This document shows, piece by piece, positions 54,609-62,370 of a stretch of 64,000 nt of DNA. The DNA is taken from positions 496,001-560,000 of the forward strand of contig NZ_CP056047.1 of the NCBI RefSeq assembly GCF_021559775.1, in the 5' to 3' direction. How positions within the stretch are numbered: position 1 is the first letter of the stretch; every line of letters starts with the position of its first letter. The position numbers and the translations under genes were made by a program. Below the pieces are notes generated by a model. It was not told where the DNA came from. It was given only the letters and a program-made list of their open reading frames with translations, and made no database searches. Source of the DNA: Gillisella vitis (GTDB lineage: Bacteria > Pseudomonadota > Alphaproteobacteria > Rhizobiales > Rhizobiaceae).

Positions 54609-56508
54609 TGTGGCGGTAAAGGCCTATCAGGCCGGGGATTTCGACGCGGCGCTGGGTGCGGCGCACGCCGTGATTGCCAAAAAAGCGCCCAACCATGCGA
54701 TGGCGAAGGCCCTGGTCGGTAATATCCTGCTGAAGCGCGGCGACAAGCCAGCTGCCGCCACCGCATTTGCCCAGGCGGCAAAGGCCAATCGCTCCGAGGC
54801 CCCTGCGTTTTTGAAGCTGGCGGCGACACTGTTTCTCCAGGCCGGACAGGCGGATGAGGCGCGTCGGATCGGGTTGGAGGCGGGCCTTCTCAACCGCAAC
54901 GATCCGGCCTTTGTGCTTGTTATGGCTCAGACCCTACTGGCAGCTTGGGACGACCCGGCCCGTCAGGCGGTGACACAACTGATCCCTTATCTTGACCGGA
55001 CGAGTGGCCCGGCGATGTTTTTTACCGCCAGTTTCTACCGCGCCAATTGGCAATTGCCGGAGCTGAAAGCGCTGCTGGATGAGGCCCGCGAAACCGTGCC
55101 TGACGATGTCGCCATCGAAGGCCTGCGCTTTGCCAGCGCCCATGACCTGGTCGATCTTGCCACCATCGCCCGTCATCAGGCATTGATGGCCGCCCCGGAC
55201 GAGCCTTACGTCCGTGCTGTCTTGCAGGTCGAGCAGGCGCTGTCGCGCGTGCTCTGGTGCGAAGACCAGAGTGTGCAGGCCAAGCCCGTGCGCGAGCATT
55301 TGGCCTTGGCGCAAAGCTTTGCCGCCCGCCCGCCGCGGCGGAAAATCGGCCGCCGGATAATGGAAAAGAGCGAACAACCCCTGCATATCGGCTATCTCTC
55401 CAGCGATTTTCACGCCCATGCAACCATGACCCTGTTTCTCGACAGCCTGCTGGCCCATGATCGCAGTCGGTTCAGGATCACGCTATTTTGCTATACCGCA
55501 AAGACCTACAGCGCCGATCAGCAGGCCATGCCGGAGCAGCTACGCCAGGAGCTTGTCAGCGTGCGCGATCTTTCCGACGAGGCGGCGGCTGGCGAAATCG
55601 ACCGTCGGCAGGTCGATATTCTGGTCGATCTGAAAGGCCATACGCCGGGTGCCAGGCTCGGCATCGTCAATCTGTCGTCGGCGCCAGTTAAAGCAACCTA
55701 TCTCGGCTTTCCCGGCCCGGTGTCCGGCGTCGATCTGGATTATGCCATCACCGATCCGGTGGTGACGCCTGACAGTGCCGAGGCTTTTTACCAGGAAAAA
55801 TTCTGCCGCCTGCCGGAGTGCTATCAGGCCAACAGCGCTGCCAGCCGTCCGCAACCAAGGCCGTCGCGGCGTGCCGATCATGGGGTGCCGGAGCATGCCT
55901 TCGTTTTTGCGTCCTTCAACGGCGTCCACAAGATCACGCCGCAGACCATGTCCCTGTGGGCTAGAGTATTGCGGGCCGCACCCGATAGCCTGTTGTGGAT
56001 GCTTTGCCCGGATGCCATTGCAAGAACCAACCTGGAGGCGGCCTTTGTGGCGGAAGGCATCGATCCGGCCCGCATCCTGTTTGCCGCCAAGCAGGATTAT
56101 GGCGACCACGTCCACCGGCTGCCGCTGGCCGATCTGGCGCTCGATACCTTCCCCTGCAACGGCCATACGACGACCTCCGATATGCTTTGGGGCGGGCTGC
56201 CGGTCTTGACCAAACGTGGGCATTGTTTTGCCGGGCGGGTGTCGGAAAGCCTGTTGAAGGCTGTCGGCCTCGATCAACTGGTGGCTGATGATGAGGAGGC
56301 GTTCGTCAGTCTGGCCGCAGAACTGGCCCGGCAACCGGACAAGATCGCCGCGTTGAAAAGCCATCTTGCTGCCAGCCGCGATACCGCGCCGCTGTTTAAC
56401 ACGCTTCGCTTCACCCGGCATTTGGAGCGGGCTTATGAGCTGATGGCGGAGCGCGCCCGCGCGGGCTTAGCGCCAACCCGGATCGACGTACCGGCCTTGT
56501 CGGTATAA
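54595..56508 (+). CDS. SPINDLY/OGT-type (GT41) glycosyltransferase, paralogue 2
   Basis: A 637-residue paralogue. The start MATFDVAVKAYQAGDFD at 54595 has AGAGG upstream and overlaps the end of paralogue 1. N-terminal TPR-like repeats (two clear 34-residue units around AYQAGDFDAALGAA and GNILLKRGDKPAAATAF) precede the catalytic domain with SSDFHAHATM, KGHTPGARL, SFNGVHKITP and CNGHTTTSDMLWGGLPVLT. All nucleotide-sugar contacts seen in paralogue 1 are kept. It is separated from paralogue 3 by 116 bases, where a separate promoter could lie. Confidence 0.87.
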   Translation: MATFDVAVKAYQAGDFDAALGAAHAVIAKKAPNHAMAKALVGNILLKRGDKPAAATAFAQAAKANRSEAPAFLKLAATLFLQAGQADEARRIGLEAGLLNRNDPAFVLVMAQTLLAAWDDPARQAVTQLIPYLDRTSGPAMFFTASFYRANWQLPELKALLDEARETVPDDVAIEGLRFASAHDLVDLATIARHQALMAAPDEPYVRAVLQVEQALSRVLWCEDQSVQAKPVREHLALAQSFAARPPRRKIGRRIMEKSEQPLHIGYLSSDFHAHATMTLFLDSLLAHDRSRFRITLFCYTAKTYSADQQAMPEQLRQELVSVRDLSDEAAAGEIDRRQVDILVDLKGHTPGARLGIVNLSSAPVKATYLGFPGPVSGVDLDYAITDPVVTPDSAEAFYQEKFCRLPECYQANSAASRPQPRPSRRADHGVPEHAFVFASFNGVHKITPQTMSLWARVLRAAPDSLLWMLCPDAIARTNLEAAFVAEGIDPARILFAAKQDYGDHVHRLPLADLALDTFPCNGHTTTSDMLWGGLPVLTKRGHCFAGRVSESLLKAVGLDQLVADDEEAFVSLAAELARQPDKIAALKSHLAASRDTAPLFNTLRFTRHLERAYELMAERARAGLAPTRIDVPALSV

Positions 56509-56624
56509 GCGTCACGCCGCCGCCGCCGGGCAAGCCTCGGGCAATGGTTTTCCTCTATCCGAGATGATGCTGCGGCATGTTCCTGCCGTCGCATGGATTG
56601 AACATGCAGGTGGCTTGACGGATC

Positions 56625-58538
56625 ATGGCTCAGGATATGGATTTGGCGCTCAATGCCTACCGGCAGGGCGCGTTCGAAAAGGCTCTCGGTCATGCGCAGG
56701 CGGCAGTCAAGCAATTGGCGCGGGCCGGAAAAGCCGGACAGGCCGAAATGCTGGCCGCCAATATCTATCTGAAGCTCGGCCAGAAGATCGAGGCCGCGCA
56801 AGCCTTTGCCCGGTCGGCAGCGGCTTTGCCGGAAAAGCGTGCCGAGTTCCTGAAATTCGCCGCCAAGCTTTATCTGGCCGAGCGGCGCGTCGATCTGCTG
56901 GAAGGCATTGCTGTTGCCGCAGCGCGCGCCAATGCTGATGATGCGGGTTTTGTCGGCGAGATCGCCAATATGCTGCTGGGGGCGGGCATGCATCCGCCAC
57001 TGGATGAATTGGTGCCGCTTCTCGATATGACCAATAACTGGCATTTGCAGATTGTCATCAACCATTACCAATTGACACGCAAACCGGACAAGCTGAAGCC
57101 GATCATCGAAAAGCGCTATTCGGAAAGCCCCGGGGACAGTTTTGTCGCGGTGAATTATTTCATGTTCTGCCGCTCCAGCCTGTTCTTTCCGGTGGCAAGA
57201 CAATGGTTGGACATGATGAAAACGCCTGAAGATCCGTTGACGGCGGAGATCCTTTATCGTGATCAGCCTCTATCGCGCTGCTACTGGAGCGACGATCAGG
57301 CGGTGATCAACGGTCCTTGCGGCGGCACCGACATGCTTCAGCGCAATGTGGGCACTGTCATGCCACGGCGCGCGGTTCGCCCTTTGGGCGAAAAACTCAA
57401 GATCGGTTATCTCTCTTCGGATCTGACCATCCACGCCACCATGTATCTTCTTTACGATGTCTTTCTGGCCCATGACCGCAGCCGTTTCGACATTACTTTC
57501 TTTTGCCATACCCCGCCTGGGCAGGCCGCCATCCAGAAGACCTGGGACCCAGTGCTACAATCGGAAATTATCGCTGTCGGCCAGATGGACAATGACGGGA
57601 TCGCCCAGGATATCAGCCGGCGCGGGATCGATATTCTCATCGATCTGAAGGGACACACGGCGGGCAACCGGCTTGCCGCTGTCGCTCTTTCGGATGCGCC
57701 GGTCAAGGCCAGCTGGATCGGCTATCCCGGCTCGGTGCACGGTGCGGGGCTGGATTATCACATAACAGACCCCATCGTCACACCCGACGATGCCAAGCCC
57801 TGGTTTGAGGAAAAACTCTGCCGCCTGCCGGAAACCTATCAGGGCAATTGCAGCCTGACCAAGCCGCGCCCCAAACCGTTGAAGCGGGCCGATCACGGGC
57901 TGCCGGAAGAGGTCTTTGTGTTTGCCTCTTTCAATTCTCCCGCCAAGATCAGTCCGCAAAGCATCACCCTGTGGGCCTCGATCATGAACGCCGTGCCGGA
58001 TAGCCTGCTGTGGATATTGTGCAGCGGGCCGCAATTGCAGGCGAATTTCGCCGAGGAATTCGCTCGCCTCGGCATTGGCCGCGACCGTATCGTCTTTGCC
58101 CAAGGGGTCGATTATCCTGATCATCTCAGCCGGGTGGGCCTCGCCGATCTGGCGCTCGACACTTTCCCCTATAACGGCCATACCACGACCTCGGATCTGC
58201 TCTGGGGCGGCCTGCCGGTCCTGACGAAAAAGGGTCGTAGCTTTGCTGCGAGGGTGTCAGAAAGCCTGCTGACGGCTATCGGCCTGCCCGAACTGGTGGC
58301 GCGGGACGGTGAAGAGTTTGTCGAAAGGGCGGTAGAGTTCGCCGCTCACCCGGAAAAGATCGTCGCCCTGAAACAAAAGCTCGAAGCCAACCGCCTCAGG
58401 GAGCCTTTGTTCGACACCGAGCGCTTCACCCGGCATCTGGAACGCGCCTATGAGATGATGGCGGCGCGGGCCAGGGCAGGGCTTGCGCCCGACCATATCG
58501 ACGTGCCGGCCCTGCCGATCCGGTCAATGTCTTTCTAA
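56625..58538 (+). CDS. SPINDLY/OGT-type (GT41) glycosyltransferase, paralogue 3
   Basis: The third paralogue has 637 residues. N-terminal TPR-like units begin LALNAYRQGAFEKALGHAQ. The catalytic domain shows SSDLTIHATM, KGHTAGNRL, APVKASWIGYPGSVHG, SFNSPAKISP and YNGHTTTSDLLWGGLPVLT, and ends ERAYEMMAARARAGLAPDHI like the others. This shared ending (EMMAxRARAGL, then DHIDVPALP) suggests recent local duplication of a whole gene. The three may differ in acceptor choice through their N-termini. The ribosome site is weak. Confidence 0.87.
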   Translation: MAQDMDLALNAYRQGAFEKALGHAQAAVKQLARAGKAGQAEMLAANIYLKLGQKIEAAQAFARSAAALPEKRAEFLKFAAKLYLAERRVDLLEGIAVAAARANADDAGFVGEIANMLLGAGMHPPLDELVPLLDMTNNWHLQIVINHYQLTRKPDKLKPIIEKRYSESPGDSFVAVNYFMFCRSSLFFPVARQWLDMMKTPEDPLTAEILYRDQPLSRCYWSDDQAVINGPCGGTDMLQRNVGTVMPRRAVRPLGEKLKIGYLSSDLTIHATMYLLYDVFLAHDRSRFDITFFCHTPPGQAAIQKTWDPVLQSEIIAVGQMDNDGIAQDISRRGIDILIDLKGHTAGNRLAAVALSDAPVKASWIGYPGSVHGAGLDYHITDPIVTPDDAKPWFEEKLCRLPETYQGNCSLTKPRPKPLKRADHGLPEEVFVFASFNSPAKISPQSITLWASIMNAVPDSLLWILCSGPQLQANFAEEFARLGIGRDRIVFAQGVDYPDHLSRVGLADLALDTFPYNGHTTTSDLLWGGLPVLTKKGRSFAARVSESLLTAIGLPELVARDGEEFVERAVEFAAHPEKIVALKQKLEANRLREPLFDTERFTRHLERAYEMMAARARAGLAPDHIDVPALPIRSMSF

Positions 58539-58642
58539 GTGCGCACAGCACTGTAAGACTCTTGCCAGCTTGTTTAGGGATGCGCCCTGTCGCATTCTGC
58601 GTTAATCAAACAGGGTCCCCAAACACGTAAGGCCTCGCCATC

Positions 58643-59650
58643 ATGACCAATCCCATTACCGTTGAAGTCACCCGTGGAAACCGCGTCGAAAGCCGCCATC
58701 ATGGCGTGGCCGTGGTGGTGGATGGGGATGGCCAGGTGGTGTTTTCCGCCGGAGATATCGAGGCGGGCGTGTTTCCGCGCTCGGCCTGCAAAGCCATGCA
58801 GGCCCTGCCTTTGGTGGAAAGTGGTGCTGCTGATGCCTATGGGTTCGGCGACAAGGAACTGGCGCTGGCCTGTTCCTCTCATTCCGGCGAGGACGAGCAT
58901 GTGGTACTGGCGGCGCTGATGCTGGCTAGGGCCGGGCTGGATGTGGATGCGCTGGAATGCGGCGCTCATTGGTCTTTCGACCAGAAAACCCTGATCCATC
59001 AGGCCCGCACATTGGAAAAGCCGCAGGCGCTGCATAACAATTGCTCCGGTAAACATGCAGGTTTCGTCTGCGCCTGCGTACATGCTGGCTATCAGGTCGA
59101 AGGCTATGTGGAATACGACCACCCCCTGCAACGCGATATCCGGGCGACCATGGAAAGCCTGACAGGCGCCGTGCTGGACCGTGACCATTGCGGCACCGAC
59201 GGATGCTCCATCCCGAGCTATGCAGTGCCGTTGAAGGCGCTGGCCCATGGTTTTGCCAGGATGGCGATGGGGCAGGGGCTGGAGCCGCTGCGCGCCAAGG
59301 CCTCCAGACGGCTGATCGATGCCTGCATGGCGGAGCCCTATTACGTGGCGGGGACAGCACGCGCCTGCACGAAGATGATGCAGGTCGCACCGGGGCAGAT
59401 CTTCGCCAAGACCGGTGCTGAAGGTGTGTTCTGCGCCGTTCTGCCGCAACAGGGCCTGTCGATTGCGGTCAAGGCGGATGACGGCACGACGCGCGCCGCC
59501 GAAGCGATGGTGACGGCGCTGCTGGCCCGCTATTTCGAAAAGGATAGTCCCGAGCGGCTGGCGCTGCTGGCCATGGCCAACAAGCCGATGCACAATTGGA
59601 AAGGCCGCCATGTCGGTGATGTCAGGGTGACCGACGTGCTGTTTTCCTGA
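58643..59650 (+). CDS. asparaginase, R. etli type (AnsA/ReAV-like)
   Basis: A 335-residue enzyme that hydrolyses L-asparagine to aspartate and ammonia. It belongs to the asparaginase II (PF06089) family, unrelated to the E. coli enzymes. The active-site Ser-Lys pair is SACK (Ser47, Lys50); NNCSGKHAG gives Cys134 and Lys137; CGTDGCSIPSYA gives Cys183 and Cys188. These equal the Ser48, Lys51, Cys135, Lys138 and Cys189 positions recalled for R. etli ReAV, shifted by one. It lets rhizobia use asparagine as carbon and nitrogen source. It is monocistronic, convergent with the DeoR gene. Confidence 0.92.
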   Translation: MTNPITVEVTRGNRVESRHHGVAVVVDGDGQVVFSAGDIEAGVFPRSACKAMQALPLVESGAADAYGFGDKELALACSSHSGEDEHVVLAALMLARAGLDVDALECGAHWSFDQKTLIHQARTLEKPQALHNNCSGKHAGFVCACVHAGYQVEGYVEYDHPLQRDIRATMESLTGAVLDRDHCGTDGCSIPSYAVPLKALAHGFARMAMGQGLEPLRAKASRRLIDACMAEPYYVAGTARACTKMMQVAPGQIFAKTGAEGVFCAVLPQQGLSIAVKADDGTTRAAEAMVTALLARYFEKDSPERLALLAMANKPMHNWKGRHVGDVRVTDVLFS

Positions 59651-59680
59651 TCTCTCGCGATTTCATATCCTGACGACGGC

Positions 59681-60436
59681 TCATGCCTGGAAAAGCGCGA
59701 TCCCTGTCGCCTGATAGGGGGTAAGACGCTCCGCCTCCACACTGGGCCCGACGATCAATCCCGCCAGGGCTGGCAGTGGCAGAATCTGGCAGGGCGACAG
59801 TGTATCCAGTTTTTCCGAGGTCAGGCAGAGATAGGTTTCGGCACTGACCGAGGCGATTATCCGTTTGATCGCCGCTTCCTCCGCATCGCCAGTGGTGGCG
59901 CCATGCTGGGGGTGGACGGATGTCGCACCCAGGAAGAACAGATGCGGGCGCAGCCTTGCAATCGCTTCTGCCGCCACTGCACCCACCGCCACCATCGAAT
60001 GCCGATAGAGCCGCCCGCCGATCAGGATGACCTCGATATCGCTGCGTCTTTCCAGCTCGACAGCAATGGTCGGGCTATGGGTCATCACCGTCAGGCCGAG
60101 ATTTTGCGGCAGCAGCCGGGCAATTTCAGCATTGGTGGTGCCGCCATCCAGAAAGATCATCTGCCCCGGCTGAACCAGCGCTACGGCACGGGTTGCCAAA
60201 GCCTGTTTCTCGCTGCCCGCCCGGCTTTTTCGGGTCGAGAAATCCGGCAGATCCGGTGAAAGCGGCAGCGCACCGCCATGCACGCGCGCCAGCAATCCCG
60301 CTGCCGCCATGTCGCGCATGTCACGGCGAACGGTGTCCTCCGACAGGTCGAGTTCAGCGGCGAAATCCTTGGCGATCACCCGTCCGTCGCGTTGTAGCCG
60401 GGAGAGAATGAGAGCCTTGCGTTGATGAGTCAGCAT
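59681..60436 (-). CDS. DeoR/GlpR-family transcriptional regulator
   Basis: A 251-residue repressor. The DeoR helix-turn-helix is at residues about 5-60 (RKALILSRLQRDGRVIAKDFAAELDLSEDTVRRDM: DLSEDTVRRDMRDM), and the sugar-phosphate sensor domain has FLDGGTTNAEIARLLP and FLGATSVHPQHGATT. It is divergent from the DUF4406 gene, with repeated CGTGCA boxes between them, so it likely controls that gene and itself. Its effector would be a phosphorylated sugar or nucleoside product. Confidence 0.92.
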   Translation of the reverse strand: MLTHQRKALILSRLQRDGRVIAKDFAAELDLSEDTVRRDMRDMAAAGLLARVHGGALPLSPDLPDFSTRKSRAGSEKQALATRAVALVQPGQMIFLDGGTTNAEIARLLPQNLGLTVMTHSPTIAVELERRSDIEVILIGGRLYRHSMVAVGAVAAEAIARLRPHLFFLGATSVHPQHGATTGDAEEAAIKRIIASVSAETYLCLTSEKLDTLSPCQILPLPALAGLIVGPSVEAERLTPYQATGIALFQA

Positions 60437-60533
60437 TGCACGAAAATACCTGAAATTTCACATAACTACATATATTGACGATTTTGACTCGACTCTCAAG
60501 AGAAATCGTGCAGATTTGTGGATATTCGTGCAG
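60437..60533. promoter_or_regulatory. DeoR operator region with three TTCGTGCA-type boxes
   Basis: TGCACGAAAA at 60437-60446 (inverted) and direct copies AAATCGTGCA (60503-60512) and TATTCGTGCA (60523-60532) lie between the divergent genes. The direct copies are 20 bases apart, two helical turns, a typical operator arrangement. Confidence 0.6.
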
Positions 60534-60549
60534 TTTAATGGAGAGAGAA

Positions 60550-60909
60550 ATGCTGATTTTGATTGCAGGCCCTTATCGCTCGGGGACCGGTGACGACCCG
60601 GTGAAAATGGCGGCCAATCTGAGGGCATTGGAGGCCCCGTCCTATGCGCTGTTTCAGGCGGGTCATGTGCCGATGATCGGGGAATGGGTGGCGCTGCCGA
60701 TCTGGCATGCGGCCGGTGGCACGGATGTCGGCGACGCGCTCTATGAGGAGATTTTCCACCCGGTCGCGGGTCGGCTGCTGGCGCTTTGCGATGGTGTATT
60801 GCGCCTGCCCGGTGCTTCCAAAGGCGCCGACAACGATGTGCGGATTGCCAATGAGCGGGGTATTCCCGTCTGGACCCGGCTGGAGGATGTGCCCGATGTG
60901 GTCGTGTAA
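60550..60909 (+). CDS. DUF4406 / nucleoside 2-deoxyribosyltransferase-like protein
   Basis: A 119-residue single-domain protein. LILIAGPYRSGTGDDP at the N-terminus and VPMIGEWVALPIWH resemble the Rossmann-like fold of nucleoside 2-deoxyribosyltransferase relatives (DUF4406). GVLRLPGASKGADNDVRIANERGIPVW includes the acidic residue and Asn used by that fold. ATG 60550 follows GGAGAGAG. Placed opposite a DeoR-family repressor, it may act on nucleosides or sugar nucleotides. A terminator follows at 60957. Confidence 0.78.
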   Translation: MLILIAGPYRSGTGDDPVKMAANLRALEAPSYALFQAGHVPMIGEWVALPIWHAAGGTDVGDALYEEIFHPVAGRLLALCDGVLRLPGASKGADNDVRIANERGIPVWTRLEDVPDVVV

Positions 60910-60956
60910 TATGAGGAGGCGCGATAGCGAACCTTCGTAGAACAGACGAACCGAAG

Positions 60957-60976
60957 CCGGGCATTTGCCCGGTTTT
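60957..60976 (+). terminator. terminator of the DUF4406 gene
   Basis: CCGGGC, loop ATTT, GCCCGG, TTTT, 47 bases after the stop. Confidence 0.85.
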
Positions 60977-61172
60977 GGCCGGTGATCATAAAGGAGGCGC
61001 AGTTGCAAATCCAATAGAACACATGAGCTAATGGATTCCCTCTATCTCCCATGCCACTGGATGACCCGGCATTACCCCGCAGGATTGCGGCGGTGACCGG
61101 CAGGAGCGATCAAATCGCAGTTTCTGCCAGGATTGTGGCCAGGATTGTGGAGAGAATAGGGGACAGATGTTG

Positions 61173-61484
61173 ATGAGAAGAGTTTTGCACGGGCTTTTTA
61201 GTCTGGTGATTTTGTCAGGTCTGGTTTCATGCCAGACACCTCAGGAATCTGCCAGCAATGCGGAAATGACCTGTAGCGCGCAAGGTTTGAAGCCCGGAAC
61301 GGCGCGTTATCGGAAATGTGTCGGGGCGACCTATCAAAGCAATCGCATGCAGGCCAAGCAGGCTGAAAGCAATGTGGCTGCCGGCGCAGCAATCGGCGTC
61401 CTCGGAGGGGCTGTTCTTGGTGCCAGCCTGGACAACCGGCACCATTACTATCGTCGCTGCGGACCTTGGGGCTGCTATTATTAA
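61173..61484 (+). CDS. small glycine-rich lipoprotein
   Basis: A 103-residue lipoprotein. The signal peptide ends at the lipobox LVSC (Cys about residue 20). The mature part has a conserved CSAQGLKPGTARYRKCVG segment with two Cys, then a glycine-rich hydrophobic turn AAGAAIGVLGGAVLGASLD and the tail RRCGPWGCYY. The ATG at 61173 has AGGGGA nine bases upstream and is preferred over 61167. Function unknown; similar small lipoproteins are common in Rhizobiales. Confidence 0.7.
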   Translation: MRRVLHGLFSLVILSGLVSCQTPQESASNAEMTCSAQGLKPGTARYRKCVGATYQSNRMQAKQAESNVAAGAAIGVLGGAVLGASLDNRHHYYRRCGPWGCYY

Positions 61485-61485
61485 A

Positions 61486-61530
61486 GCATTTCTAGCAAAA
61501 GTGCGAAGCGGTTTTGGCAATCGGAAATGC
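61486..61530. repeat. second rhizobial palindromic repeat family
   Basis: GCATTTC and GAAATGC frame an inner CAAAA/TTTTG pair, giving a 45-base imperfect hairpin two bases after the lipoprotein stop. A degraded second copy (ATTTCCAGCAAAAGCACG ... CCGGAAAT) follows at 61548-61585. Confidence 0.7.
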
Positions 61531-61564
61531 GTTGGGAAAAGAGCTATTTCCAGCAAAAGCACGT

Positions 61565-61603
61565 AAGCTCTGGCCACCGGAAATCTGCCGAGAGCCAGAG
61601 CTT
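61565..61603. terminator. hairpin between lipoprotein and exported protein genes
   Basis: AAGCTCTGGC and its complement GCCAGAGCTT are 19 bases apart, seven bases before the convergent stop at 61611. It may serve both transcripts. Confidence 0.5.
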
Positions 61604-61610
61604 AGTAGCA

Positions 61611-62240
61611 TCACATCGGCGGTACGACGCCCTTGGTGCCGACCACCACGCGGCTTGAAGCAATTGTGCCGTCCTCGGCTTTTTCGGCGTTGACGAACAC
61701 GGTGGCGCCGCTCTTCAGGTCGGCTTCGACAGCGGGAGCGAAGGTGACGATGGGCGTGCCCTCGGGAATGGAGATGGTTTTTTCGCCGCCCTTATAGGTC
61801 AGGGTCAGGGTCGGGCCATCGACGGCTTTGACGGCATTGGCCACGGTGGCATTGGTCATCGTGCTGCCGGGCTGAAGATCCCAGGGGCGGCTGCCTTCGC
61901 CGGTGCCTTTCATGGCGGCGGGAAAGATCACCACTTCCAGCGCATTGTTACCGCCATCCGATTTGGGAGCCGAGGCAATACCAACGAAATCGCCGGGCTT
62001 GATCGCCTCGGCGGAAGCCTTGGCGACGCTGGAGATTTTCCAGCCGTCCTTCAGGGCAATCTTCGCGGTTTCCCCCTCGCGGGTCTTGACCGTCAGCACC
62101 TTGCCCTCAAAGCTTTCGACCGTGCCGCGAATGCGCAACGCTTCCGCCGCCTCAGCGCTCATGCCAATACCCAGCGCCAGAAAGCCGCCTGCGAGAAGAG
62201 AGAGGGTTGTTTTCGATCGTACCATTGTCGTTCGTAGCAT
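61611..62240 (-). CDS. exported DUF5666-like protein
   Basis: A 209-residue protein with a signal peptide (VRSKTTLSLLAGGFLALGIG, cleaved near ASAEAAEA). The mature part is a beta-rich domain: RIRGTVESFEGKVLTVKTRE, then KPGDFVGIASAP, a repeat of an OB-like strand pattern near LTLTYKGGEKTISIPEGT. This resembles DUF5666 envelope proteins of unknown role. Start ATG 62240 is uncertain (62225 is possible); the longer ORF to 62465 overlaps the neighbouring gene. The protein is probably periplasmic. Confidence 0.7.
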   Translation of the reverse strand: MLRTTMVRSKTTLSLLAGGFLALGIGMSAEAAEALRIRGTVESFEGKVLTVKTREGETAKIALKDGWKISSVAKASAEAIKPGDFVGIASAPKSDGGNNALEVVIFPAAMKGTGEGSRPWDLQPGSTMTNATVANAVKAVDGPTLTLTYKGGEKTISIPEGTPIVTFAPAVEADLKSGATVFVNAEKAEDGTIASSRVVVGTKGVVPPM

Positions 62241-62370
62241 GGTGCTGCTTTCTGTTGAGCCTTTGGCAGGGTTGGTTGGCAACCTGTCGAGATATCCTAA
62301 CAGATCTGTTCGCGGCCGCTGCTCTTTCAAGGCGCGGACACGAATAGTTGAGAGCAGGCGTTGGTGTCGG

